From Lautropia sp. (GTDB lineage: Bacteria; Pseudomonadota; Gammaproteobacteria; Burkholderiales; Burkholderiaceae_E), in NCBI GenBank assembly GCA_030532895.1, contig JAUNKF010000001.1, positions 62,001 to 126,000 of the forward strand: DNA of 64,000 nucleotides, given 5' to 3'. Positions 29,026-37,014 of the stretch are shown piece by piece. The notes below the pieces were generated by a model. It had not been told where the DNA came from, made no database searches, and saw nothing but the letters and a program-made list of their open reading frames with translations. The position numbers and the translations under genes were made by a program. The stretch's first letter is position 1; each line of letters begins with the position of its first letter.

Positions 29026-30465
29026 TCACACTGGCTCGTGGCGTGGCGTTATGAATTGGTCGATGAAAGCCGGGTTCTGCGCCCGGATCCGGCTGTAAGC
29101 CTGAAGGCCGAAATCGATCCAGTCCCGCATCAGCTCGCAGTAGTGATAGGTGGGCCGTGTCGGGTCCCCATAGCGAGCATGGCTTTCGTGATAGCAACCG
29201 CCCGCACACAGGTTTCGGATACGGCAGCTCGCGCACCCCGTGCCACTACGGTCAAGCCGCTGAGACAGAAACTCGGTGAGTGCCGGCGTATCGACCCCCT
29301 GCTGCACATTGCCAAAGGTCGGCATCGAGCTGCCGGTGAAGCGGTGGCACAGGTGCAGATCCCCCTGCCGATCCACGGCCAGCATCTTCAGCCCGGCCCC
29401 ACACGGCAATGCCTTGCGATTGCCTTCGTGCAGATCACCGATCAGCTGATGCAGGTTCGAGAATCCGATGCTTCTGCCCGCCAATGCCTCATCGACGTAA
29501 TGCTGGCCCAGCCGCTTGAACCCGTCGAACACGGCCTGCAGATCGTCGTTCGACAGGTTGAAGGTGTCGAGCGCACCGCTCGTGACCGGTGCAAAGCCGA
29601 CCTCGGCAAAACCGACCTCATGGAAGAGGTGCCGCCAGATGCCCTCGACATCGGTGACACCGGCCGTCAGCGTGACGCGCACCCCGACAGGCCGACTCCG
29701 GTAACGTTTCAGCAGGTTGTCCACCTTGCGCCGCACCAGATCATACGAGCCACGCCCCATCACGGTACGACGGTTCAAATCGTGGATATGGCGCGGCCCA
29801 TCCATGCTGATCGACAGGCCGAAGCGGTGCTCGTCCAGATAATCGATGATCCGGTCGGTGAGCAGCGTGGCATTGGTCGTCATCACGAAATCGACCACTT
29901 TGCCCAACTGGGCAAAGCGCCGTTCACAGTAATCGACCATGTGCTCGATCAGCGGACGATTGCTCAGCGGTTCGCCACCGAAGAACACGACCGTATAGCG
30001 TTTTTCGTCGGGCGATTCACGCAGCAGCATCTCGACTGCGGCCTCGGCCGTCTCGGCCTCCATCCGCCGCCCCTGACTGGGCGTGTCCAGATCCTCCTTG
30101 TAGCAATAGGTGCAACTGAGGTTGCAACCGGTGTTCACATTGAGCACCAGCGTGTTCAGCGCCGTTCTCGACACCCGGCTTACGGGCGTGTCGGACGACA
30201 ACGGCCTGCCATCGCTGATCACCTCCAGCGCCAGCAGCTCGTTCAGTGTTTCATCCAGCTCGGCCCGCCCCATTGCCGGGCCGACAGCATGCTGCAATTG
30301 CTCCCGGTCACATGGCCCGGCCCGCAAGGTGTCGAGCAGACGCCCCACGGCCGGGTCGAGCGTGAAAAGCGCGGTGGTCGGCACGTGGAACAGCATGCGC
30401 GGCTGCCCCGCCTGCACGGGCGGCTCATGCACGTTGTTCTCGACCAATGTCAGGCAATCCTCCAT
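29026..30465 (-). CDS. qhpD: QhpD radical SAM enzyme forming the thioether cross-links of QhpC
   Basis: The protein has 479 residues; the ATG at 30465 has GGAGG seven bases upstream, better than an ATG seven codons earlier. The radical SAM cluster motif is CNLSCTYC (C114, C118, C121). A SPASM-type C-terminal part has CGAGLK, HLCHRF and CASCRIRNLCAGGC for two further iron-sulfur clusters. The N-terminal 90 residues resemble a peptide-binding domain (RRE-like). QhpD is known to build the Cys-to-Asp/Glu thioether bridges in QhpC in the cytoplasm. It lies between qhpA and qhpC on the same strand. Confidence 0.92.
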   Translation of the reverse strand: MEDCLTLVENNVHEPPVQAGQPRMLFHVPTTALFTLDPAVGRLLDTLRAGPCDREQLQHAVGPAMGRAELDETLNELLALEVISDGRPLSSDTPVSRVSRTALNTLVLNVNTGCNLSCTYCYKEDLDTPSQGRRMEAETAEAAVEMLLRESPDEKRYTVVFFGGEPLSNRPLIEHMVDYCERRFAQLGKVVDFVMTTNATLLTDRIIDYLDEHRFGLSISMDGPRHIHDLNRRTVMGRGSYDLVRRKVDNLLKRYRSRPVGVRVTLTAGVTDVEGIWRHLFHEVGFAEVGFAPVTSGALDTFNLSNDDLQAVFDGFKRLGQHYVDEALAGRSIGFSNLHQLIGDLHEGNRKALPCGAGLKMLAVDRQGDLHLCHRFTGSSMPTFGNVQQGVDTPALTEFLSQRLDRSGTGCASCRIRNLCAGGCYHESHARYGDPTRPTYHYCELMRDWIDFGLQAYSRIRAQNPAFIDQFITPRHEPV

Positions 30466-30646
30466 CTCTGCCCCTCCTCTGTCCATCCGTTTCCCTGGTT
30501 TGGCTCAGCTCGCGCACCATCTGGGTGACGCGCGAATCTGTTGTCCGCTCCATTCCATATCAACAAGGCGCCGGCTCAATCGCCAGTCATCACATGGCCA
30601 GCATGATGGGCGCCACACAGCCCGAAGAAAACCGGCCCTGTCACCA

Positions 30647-32260
30647 TCAAGGAATGGGCGGATTGTTCCAGCGCGGCACGGTCACGATCAGCTGCGCTTC
30701 GCCCTTGAGCTGCTTGCCCCCTTCCTCGATCGTGGCCAGCACTTTCAGGTTGCCCGCGTTGTTGGTGGACATGGCCCGCTTCGGATTGGGGCCGGCATCC
30801 CCCGGCATGAAGACGCCCGTGGCTTCATCCATCTGGCCGGCAAATTCGACATCCCGATCCCGGCGAGCAATCTCATGAAAGGGTTCCACCGACCAGCGGG
30901 CCGGCACCACACCGATCCGGAAAGGCTTGCCCTGAGCATCCTTGCCCCAAGCCTCGGCATCGAAACGTCCCTGAACTTTCGGTGCCGAACCACCATTACC
31001 CCCGATTCGCGCCACGGCATAGGCCGGCTGCACCTTGAGGGCATCCACCTGCTGGTACACCGACACTGGCAACGCCTCGGCCGAACCGAGTCGTATCATG
31101 CGCTGGCCCACGGCAGCATCCCTCCCCGTCCTGACCTTGACGCGCAGCCCTTGCTCACCATCAGCCGACACGGACAACAGCTCGACGCCAGGGCCAAAAT
31201 CCGGTTTCTGGTCGGCAAGGCCACGTCCGACCAGATGCAGCTCGGCTTCCATCCCTGCTTTCAGATAAGCAGGCTGCACGGCCAACAGGCGGGGCGTGAG
31301 CACCTGACCATCGGCCGCGGCCTGAATCGCTTCAAAGTCCATGCCGCGTTCATCGTGTGCCGTCTCGAACATGCGGCCCTTCAGATGCCGATCCTGCAAG
31401 CTCAGCACCTGGCGCATCCTGACCCCGTCGACCTCGATGTTGCCGCGCCACTCATGACCGGTGTACAGCACCGCCTTACCCTGACCGCTCAGGGGCTTGC
31501 CATCGGCCCGAACGCCCTTCATCTCGACCTCGAAATGATCCGGACTGCTTTCCTTGACGGACATCATGCCACGAATGGCACCGACACCGGGCATGTGGGC
31601 GCTGAAGGGCCACTGACCAGCCGGTGAGGGCAAGGACTTCCGTTTTTCCTGCCAGTTTTTCCAGGCATCGCTGTCATGCGGATACTGTTTCGCCAGCAGC
31701 GGCGCGATCTCGGTCAAGGCCATGCCGATCCAGTCGCGATCACGTCCCATCTGCGAGTATTCGACCGAAGGCCACTGCGACAAATGGAAATGCACGAGAT
31801 GCTCCCATTCGGACTGCGGACGACGCTGCAGCAAGGGGCGTGCACCCGAATGACAGCGGGCACACATTTCCTGATATTTGGGGGGCTCGACATTCTCGAA
31901 CGTGTTGAGCCGGCGCTCCAGCGCATAACGGAAATCAGCCGTCTCGGACGGCGCCAGGCCCTGGCGATCGGACAGATACTTGATGACGGCACGCTGCTCA
32001 TCCTTTTCGATCTGCAAGCCGTGCATGATCTGCATCCGTGCAATCGTCATCCACCACCCTTCCGGAGTCTTGCGCTGGTGGCTGATCCGCCGCCAGTGTT
32101 CGGGCGCTTCGGCACGATGGCAGACCGAACAACGTTGCTTGATGATCTGGGGCGCATCCTGCGCCAACACCGAAGGGGCAAAGCCGAGGGCCATCAAGGC
32201 GGCCATCCCGTGTCCGGCCAGACGACGCTTGTGGGTGGCGGCGCGTGCCAATCGTGGCAT
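30647..32260 (-). CDS. qhpA: Quinohemoprotein amine dehydrogenase, alpha subunit (diheme cytochrome c)
   Basis: The protein has 537 residues; AGGAG precedes the ATG. The signal peptide ends near SVLAQDAP. Two heme c sites follow: CSVCH (residues 44-48) and CARCH (133-137). The rest is beta-rich and corresponds to the three antiparallel beta domains of QHNDH alpha. It oxidises primary amines in the periplasm together with the CTQ gamma subunit and passes electrons through the hemes to a soluble cytochrome or cupredoxin. It is the first gene of qhpADCB, with a sigma-54 type promoter about 80 bases before the start codon. Confidence 0.92.
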   Translation of the reverse strand: MPRLARAATHKRRLAGHGMAALMALGFAPSVLAQDAPQIIKQRCSVCHRAEAPEHWRRISHQRKTPEGWWMTIARMQIMHGLQIEKDEQRAVIKYLSDRQGLAPSETADFRYALERRLNTFENVEPPKYQEMCARCHSGARPLLQRRPQSEWEHLVHFHLSQWPSVEYSQMGRDRDWIGMALTEIAPLLAKQYPHDSDAWKNWQEKRKSLPSPAGQWPFSAHMPGVGAIRGMMSVKESSPDHFEVEMKGVRADGKPLSGQGKAVLYTGHEWRGNIEVDGVRMRQVLSLQDRHLKGRMFETAHDERGMDFEAIQAAADGQVLTPRLLAVQPAYLKAGMEAELHLVGRGLADQKPDFGPGVELLSVSADGEQGLRVKVRTGRDAAVGQRMIRLGSAEALPVSVYQQVDALKVQPAYAVARIGGNGGSAPKVQGRFDAEAWGKDAQGKPFRIGVVPARWSVEPFHEIARRDRDVEFAGQMDEATGVFMPGDAGPNPKRAMSTNNAGNLKVLATIEEGGKQLKGEAQLIVTVPRWNNPPIP

Positions 32261-32339
32261 AGCGGTCTCCTGTTGGTTGGTGAGGTGCTGCTGTCACGCA
32301 AGGACGACAGCAGACTTCGTTGTGCGTTTGTCCTTCTCA

Positions 32340-32355
32340 AGCAAGACGCATGCCA
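32340..32355 (-). promoter_or_regulatory. Sigma-54 promoter candidate for qhpADCB
   Basis: The minus strand reads TGGCATGCGTCTTGCT, against the consensus TGGCACGNNNNTTGCW. GG and GC are exactly ten bases apart. It lies 80 bases before the qhpA start, and an AcoR-type activator gene is in the same cluster. Confidence 0.65.
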
Positions 32356-32464
32356 AAACACCATGTTCTGAAGAAAAAAATGCTTTCACCACAGCCAGTA
32401 AGGCCATTCGGACGAGAGACTGACCCCGACCCCACTCACCGAGCAAGACAGTATCGTCCCCGCA

Positions 32465-32502
32465 TGTCTCCTATCGAGACGACACTGACTCAAAACGAGA
32501 CA
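32465..32502. promoter_or_regulatory. Possible activator site between qhpA and the aldehyde dehydrogenase
   Basis: TGTCTC (32465) faces GAGACA (ending 32502), with another CGAGAC at 32475. Inverted pairs of this kind at 100-300 bases from sigma-54 promoters are typical enhancer sites. The 660-base gap (32261-32919) holds no gene that I can support, only these sites, the three promoters and a repeat fragment. Confidence 0.3.
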
Positions 32503-32683
32503 TCAGGCAAGCCATGCAACAGGGTGCTCACACAACAGGACCTCATCCAACCAGGCTCATCTGTCAGGCTCGTCTATCAGCCAACGAGCCGCTTCCCCCA
32601 CGTGCCAGACCGCAGACCGGCTGATCATCGACAGACCCCGGCGCGTCGCCCACGCCATTGGGCCAAGCCTTGTCATGGCAGCC

Positions 32684-32730
32684 GAGCGCGTGTTGGCAAC
32701 ACCGTGCTGTGCGCCAAACGAGGTGCCCCT
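32684..32730 (+). repeat. Dispersed repeat, half copy I
   Basis: GAGCGCGTGTTGGCAACACC, then GTGCTGTGCGCC and GAGGTGCCCCTCA. This matches the GTTGGCAAC half of copies E and F; the TTCGTCCCC half is absent. Confidence 0.45.
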
Positions 32731-32762
32731 CAGGGAAAACCTTAGGCCGTATCAGGATCAAA

Positions 32763-32778
32763 CGGCACGAAACTTGCA
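32763..32778 (+). promoter_or_regulatory. Sigma-54 promoter candidate 1 for the aldehyde dehydrogenase
   Basis: CGGCACGAAACTTGCA matches the -24/-12 consensus in all fixed positions except the first T; GG and GC are ten bases apart. Confidence 0.55.
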
Positions 32779-32803
32779 AGAATCCCGGATGTCACATCCG
32801 CAG

Positions 32804-32819
32804 TGGCACAAAGGTTGCC
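32804..32819 (+). promoter_or_regulatory. Sigma-54 promoter candidate 2 for the aldehyde dehydrogenase
   Basis: TGGCACAAAGGTTGCC has the full TGGCAC and TTGC elements with GG and GC ten bases apart. Expected transcription would start near 32830, about 90 bases before the gene. Confidence 0.65.
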
Positions 32820-32919
32820 GTGCAACCCTTGCGCACTGCCCGCCTTGTTCAGTACGGGGCGCGTGGTCTTGCAGGCAGCTGTGCATGCAGGATGCGCCCG
32901 ACATTTCCAGGAGACAAGC

Positions 32920-34410
32920 ATGAGCCTTTCCGTGTTGCCCGCCACACAAGCCTTCGTCGATCGCAAGCATCAGTTGTGGATCAACGGCCAATGGCAGGAT
33001 GCCGAAACCGGCGAAACCATGCCCATCTACAACCCGGCCACCGGTGAAGTCCTGTGTCAGGTGCAGAAAGGTGGCCAGGCCGACATCAACCGTGCCGTGG
33101 CAGCCGCACGCCAGACCTTCGAGGATTCTGCCTGGTCGCGGATGCGGCCGCGTGATCGTCAGAACATGTTGTGGCGCCTGGCAGACTTGCTGGAAGCCAA
33201 CGCGCAGGAGCTTGCCGAGCTGGAATGCCTGAACAACGGCAAGAGCGTCGCCATCGCCAAGGCCGTGGACGTGCAGATCTGCATCGACTTCTTCCGGTAC
33301 ATGGCAGGCTGGGCCACGAAGATTCACGGCGAAACCGTCGAACCGAGCATGGCCTTGATGCCGCCGGACATGCAATTCCATGCCGTCATCCGCCGGGAGG
33401 CCGTCGGTGTCGTCGGCGCCATCGTGGCGTGGAACTTTCCGCTGCTGCTCGCCTGCTGGAAGCTGGGCCCGGCATTGGCCACGGGCTGCACGCTGGTGCT
33501 CAAACCGGCTGACGAAACCCCACTGAGCGTGCTGCGGCTGGCCGAGCTGGTGGCCGAAGCCGGTTATCCGGCCGGCGTGTTCAACATCGTCACCGGCCCC
33601 GGCACCTCGGCTGGTGCTGCCCTGTCAAGCCACCCCGACGTGGACAAGCTGACCTTCACCGGGTCGACCGAGGTCGGCAAGTTGATCGGTAAGGCGGCGA
33701 TGGACAACATGACACGGGTGACGCTGGAGCTGGGCGGCAAGTCGCCTGTCATCGTGATGGAGGACGCCGACCCGGCCGTGGCCGCCGCCGGCGCCGCCAG
33801 CGCCATCTTCTTCAACCACGGCCAGGTGTGCAGCGCCGGTTCTCGCCTGTACGTGCATCGCAAGCATTTCGACCAAGTCGTCTCGGGTGTGGCCGATGCC
33901 GCGCGCGGCATGAAACTCGGCAGCGGCCTCGACCCCGCCAACGACATGGGGCCGCTGGTGTCGGCCAAACAGCAGCAACGGGTGCTGGGCTACATTGAAA
34001 AAGGTCGTGAGCTGGGCGCCGACATGGCCTCCGGTGGCGTGCCACAAGGCCCAGGCTTTTTCGTGCAGCCCACCGTCATGACGGGGTTGCCGCAGAACAG
34101 CCCGCTGGTGCAGGAAGAAATCTTCGGCCCCGTGCTGGTCGCCATCCCCTTCGACACGGTCGAGGAGGCCATCCAGCTGGCCAACGACACCAGCTATGGC
34201 CTGGGTGCCAGCATCTGGACGAACAACCTGAGCGCCGCTCACCGGATGATTCCGCGCATCAAGGCCGGTTCGGTCTGGGTGAACTGCCACACGGCCCTCG
34301 ACCCGGCCATGCCCTTTGGCGGCTACAAGCTCTCGGGCTTCGGTCGTGAAATGGGCCAGGCGGCCATCGAGTTCTACACCGAACGCAAGTCGGTGGTGAT
34401 TGCCGTCTGA
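32920..34410 (+). CDS. Aldehyde dehydrogenase, phenylacetaldehyde-dehydrogenase-like
   Basis: The protein has 496 residues; AGGAG lies just upstream of the ATG at 32920. IVAWNFPLLLACWKLGPALA, FTGSTEVGKLIG, LELGGKSPVIVME (general base) and HGQVCSAGSRLYVH (nucleophile Cys) are the class motifs. The sequence is closest in character to phenylacetaldehyde / FeaB-type enzymes. It is divergent from qhpA and has two sigma-54 promoter matches of its own. It should oxidise the aldehyde released by QHNDH. Because that reaction is periplasmic, the aldehyde must first diffuse into the cytoplasm, as this protein has no signal peptide. Confidence 0.88.
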   Translation: MSLSVLPATQAFVDRKHQLWINGQWQDAETGETMPIYNPATGEVLCQVQKGGQADINRAVAAARQTFEDSAWSRMRPRDRQNMLWRLADLLEANAQELAELECLNNGKSVAIAKAVDVQICIDFFRYMAGWATKIHGETVEPSMALMPPDMQFHAVIRREAVGVVGAIVAWNFPLLLACWKLGPALATGCTLVLKPADETPLSVLRLAELVAEAGYPAGVFNIVTGPGTSAGAALSSHPDVDKLTFTGSTEVGKLIGKAAMDNMTRVTLELGGKSPVIVMEDADPAVAAAGAASAIFFNHGQVCSAGSRLYVHRKHFDQVVSGVADAARGMKLGSGLDPANDMGPLVSAKQQQRVLGYIEKGRELGADMASGGVPQGPGFFVQPTVMTGLPQNSPLVQEEIFGPVLVAIPFDTVEEAIQLANDTSYGLGASIWTNNLSAAHRMIPRIKAGSVWVNCHTALDPAMPFGGYKLSGFGREMGQAAIEFYTERKSVVIAV

Positions 34411-34446
34411 GGGGCACTGAGCGGCCCAGAGGTTGAGCGGGCATCA

Positions 34447-34461
34447 GCGTGTCATGTCAGG
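34447..34461 (+). repeat. Fragment of the dispersed repeat (J)
   Basis: CAGCGTGTCATGTCA is a short match to the repeat end. It lies in the 231-base gap between the aldehyde dehydrogenase and qhpG, which has no gene. Confidence 0.3.
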
Positions 34462-34641
34462 TACAGGTAGGCCCAACGAGCGGCTCGTCGGGTCGAATCC
34501 GGGCATGGCACGCCGACTCGCCGATGGGCGGCGACGCCGCCCTGTCCCTTTCGTCCTGAAGCATCTGGCTTGCCCCGATTCGGCGCCGGATGGTCATGAA
34601 GGCAATCAACCATGAAGTGCTTCAAACCAGGCACATGGCCC

Positions 34642-36030
34642 TCACCGATTCGCGCTGACGTCTCCGGGTGAAACAGGCAAACCGTGCTGCCGCAGCCACC
34701 GCACGATGTTCCCCCGCCGCTCTTCGGGTAAAGCGTCGAGCACGCCGGACTGTCCCGCCATCACGGCACGCACGATCGGCGCAAGTGGTTCTCCGTCCAG
34801 TTGCCAGATCCCGAGCGGTTGCTCAGGTGTGACAACCAGATCGGTCTCGATGATCTCCGACCCGCATAACGCTGGCCCACGACCGATGTCCGGCCATACC
34901 CCCGGCCCCGACACATCATGCGCAGGCTTGTCATCAGGCCACTGACTTCTGCCATTCCAGAACGGATGCGCTGGCCAACGTGATTCCATGGCATAAAAAT
35001 CCCGGCCGATCCGGCAGAAACGCTCGAACAACTGCGTGATACGGCGTTGATGAAACTCAGCCGCCAAATCAACGCGCGCCGGGGCCGCACGCATCGTGTG
35101 AATGACGGCAGGCGCCTGCAAGGCGCTGGACAGGGATTGAAAGATCCCGTTGCCCGAGAGCGGATCGACCGCCATCGCCGCATCGCCGACACGGATCATG
35201 TTCGTCTGCACCGGTACCAGTGCCCGGATCGGCTCGCTGGGGCGAGCCACCACCGATGCCTGCCTGCCCGCATCGAGGTCGGACGCACCAAAAAACTGCC
35301 TGGCCAACAAGGTTTCGCGACGTTCCGCACACCAGGCCGGCAAGGCGGCTCGTGCCGGCAACGGCGTGGCCTTCACATCGAGCGTCCACTGCCAATAGCA
35401 CCGCCCGTCCGGCAAGCGCGCCATCCATGCCCAGCCATCGGGCAGACTTTCGATGGCAGTGCCGTGATCCGCCGGCACGGACTGGCCCTGCCATTGACAC
35501 AGCAGGCTCAGCGTCTGCGGCCCCCGTTGAGCAGGCCCGGCATGGGGAGCCAGGCGCCCACGCGCCTCGACGAGAAAATCCGCTGTCCATGACCGTGCTT
35601 CGCCACCTCCTTCGCGAGCTTCCATGCACCAGCGGCCATCGGGCCGCTCATGCACCCTGCCCACCCGAGCACGGATCGTCCTCACCCCAGCCGCTTGCAG
35701 ATCCGCCCACAAACCTTCATCGAAGCGTTGGCGATCCACCAGATACTCGCTGTTGGCGGCCCTTTGCTCACCATTCCAATGCGCCAACCGCCTTGACACC
35801 GGCAGGATCCCCGCCATCGCATGCTCTAGCGCCGCCTGCTGCAAGGCAGACACCACGCGGGCCGACACCCCTTCCACCGCCTGAAAATGCCGCGGCTCAC
35901 CCAGCACAATCACCTGATACCCGAGCCGGTGCAAGCCAAGGGCCGTGACAGTGCCCGCCGGGCCGGCGCCCAGCACGGCGATGGTGCAGGATGAGGGATG
36001 CATCACGGTGCCAGAAAAGGAAGATGACAT
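34642..36030 (-). CDS. qhpG: QhpG flavin-dependent monooxygenase for CTQ formation
   Basis: The protein has about 462 residues from MSSSFSGTVMHPSSC; the Met nine residues later is an alternative. It is an FAD monooxygenase of the tryptophan-halogenase/geranylgeranyl-reductase fold: VLGAGPAGTVTALGLHRLGY binds the ADP part of FAD, and RVGDAAMAVDPLSGNGIFQS is the second flavin motif. QhpG has been shown in Paracoccus to dihydroxylate the Trp of QhpC after QhpD has acted. It is the last gene of qhpFEG; a double copy of the dispersed repeat separates it from qhpE. Confidence 0.85.
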   Translation of the reverse strand: MSSSFSGTVMHPSSCTIAVLGAGPAGTVTALGLHRLGYQVIVLGEPRHFQAVEGVSARVVSALQQAALEHAMAGILPVSRRLAHWNGEQRAANSEYLVDRQRFDEGLWADLQAAGVRTIRARVGRVHERPDGRWCMEAREGGGEARSWTADFLVEARGRLAPHAGPAQRGPQTLSLLCQWQGQSVPADHGTAIESLPDGWAWMARLPDGRCYWQWTLDVKATPLPARAALPAWCAERRETLLARQFFGASDLDAGRQASVVARPSEPIRALVPVQTNMIRVGDAAMAVDPLSGNGIFQSLSSALQAPAVIHTMRAAPARVDLAAEFHQRRITQLFERFCRIGRDFYAMESRWPAHPFWNGRSQWPDDKPAHDVSGPGVWPDIGRGPALCGSEIIETDLVVTPEQPLGIWQLDGEPLAPIVRAVMAGQSGVLDALPEERRGNIVRWLRQHGLPVSPGDVSANR

Positions 36031-36080
36031 GCCAACGGCCTTTGAGTGGTTGCGTGCGGCGCCTTGTCCGCCGACGGTTC

Positions 36081-36174
36081 TGGAGCGTGTCATGAACTCA
36101 TTCGTCCCCGATGCACTCATTCGTCCCCGCGCTCCAGTCCCAGCACGGGGACGAACAAGTGCATGGCACGCTCC
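36081..36174. repeat. Dispersed repeat, copy K (inverted pair)
   Basis: GGAGCGTGTCATGAACTCAT then TCGTCCCCG, a second CACTCATTCGTCCCCGCG, and an inverted end CGGGGACGAACAAGTGCATG-GCACGCTCC. The arms pair well, so the transcript between qhpE and qhpG can form a long hairpin here. Confidence 0.65.
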
Positions 36175-36177
36175 CAA

Positions 36178-37014
36178 TCACCGACGATAAGTCGCTTTGC
36201 CTCGAAAATGACGACACAATGCAGCCAGATCAGCGCCCGGATGCCGGAACAGCCAACGGGCGGCCTCTGCGCTGACGATGGCACAGGCCATGCTGGCACC
36301 GGCCGGGCCATGCCCTGGCAAGCGTACTGGCGCGCCAATGGCATGATCGAGCCATGACCATTGACCCGGCTGGCATCGGCCATCGCCGGTCGCGGCCAGC
36401 ACACCGGGATAGGCAGCCGGAAAAACCGGTTCACCTCGCGGCGGACTGGCGGCCACCAGAATCACGCCTGCCGCCCTCGCCCGCGCACATGCCTGAGCCA
36501 GGCCAGGATAGTCCTGCCGAACGCCCAGGCTCAGATTGATCAGCCGCACCCCGCAGTCCCGCAACCAGTCGATCGCCATGGCAATCTGCGCGCTGCTGGT
36601 GCTGCCCGTCCGACCAAACACCTGAGCCACACAGAACCGGGCTTCTGGCACGGCCTCTGCCATCACGGCCAGCATCGCACTACCGTGGCACAAGCAATCC
36701 GGCCCCACCGGCTCTTGCCGAACCTGCCCTGCCTCATCCAGCACGAACGCACGGGCGGCCTCGACCCTATCCTGCTGTGTGCTCGAAAACCCGCTGTCGA
36801 CCACCCCGATACGCCATGAGGCGCCGTCCACGCTTGCGCTGCGTTCGAGCACCTCAGGTTTGCCCTCGGGTTGTGCCCCCGACAATAACCGCGTCTGCTG
36901 CAGCCCCCCAACCTGCACCTGGCATCCAGGCTCAACCGGGGCGAGCGACGGCTGGACGCATCCGGGTGCAGCGCTGATCCGACCCGGAGACGGAACGGAC
37001 GGCTCATGCCTCAT
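36178..37014 (-). CDS. qhpE: QhpE subtilisin-like protease for the QhpC leader
   Basis: The protein has 278 residues; a GTG two codons earlier is possible. The S8 triad is Asp73 in GVVDSGFS, His110 in CHGSAM and Ser241 in GASMACA. It has no signal peptide, so it acts in the cytoplasm, which agrees with the known role of QhpE in removing the 28-residue leader of cross-linked QhpC. The stretch that usually holds the oxyanion Asn (AAGN) reads VAASPPRG here. The start overlaps the end of qhpF by about ten bases, suggesting coupled translation. Confidence 0.88.
   Translation of the reverse strand: MRHEPSVPSPGRISAAPGCVQPSLAPVEPGCQVQVGGLQQTRLLSGAQPEGKPEVLERSASVDGASWRIGVVDSGFSSTQQDRVEAARAFVLDEAGQVRQEPVGPDCLCHGSAMLAVMAEAVPEARFCVAQVFGRTGSTSSAQIAMAIDWLRDCGVRLINLSLGVRQDYPGLAQACARARAAGVILVAASPPRGEPVFPAAYPGVLAATGDGRCQPGQWSWLDHAIGAPVRLPGHGPAGASMACAIVSAEAARWLFRHPGADLAALCRHFRGKATYRR

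Noticed and set aside
29038..30528. A 496-codon open frame antisense to qhpD
   Set aside because: qhpD has clear radical SAM and SPASM motifs and a good ribosome site; the antisense product has neither.
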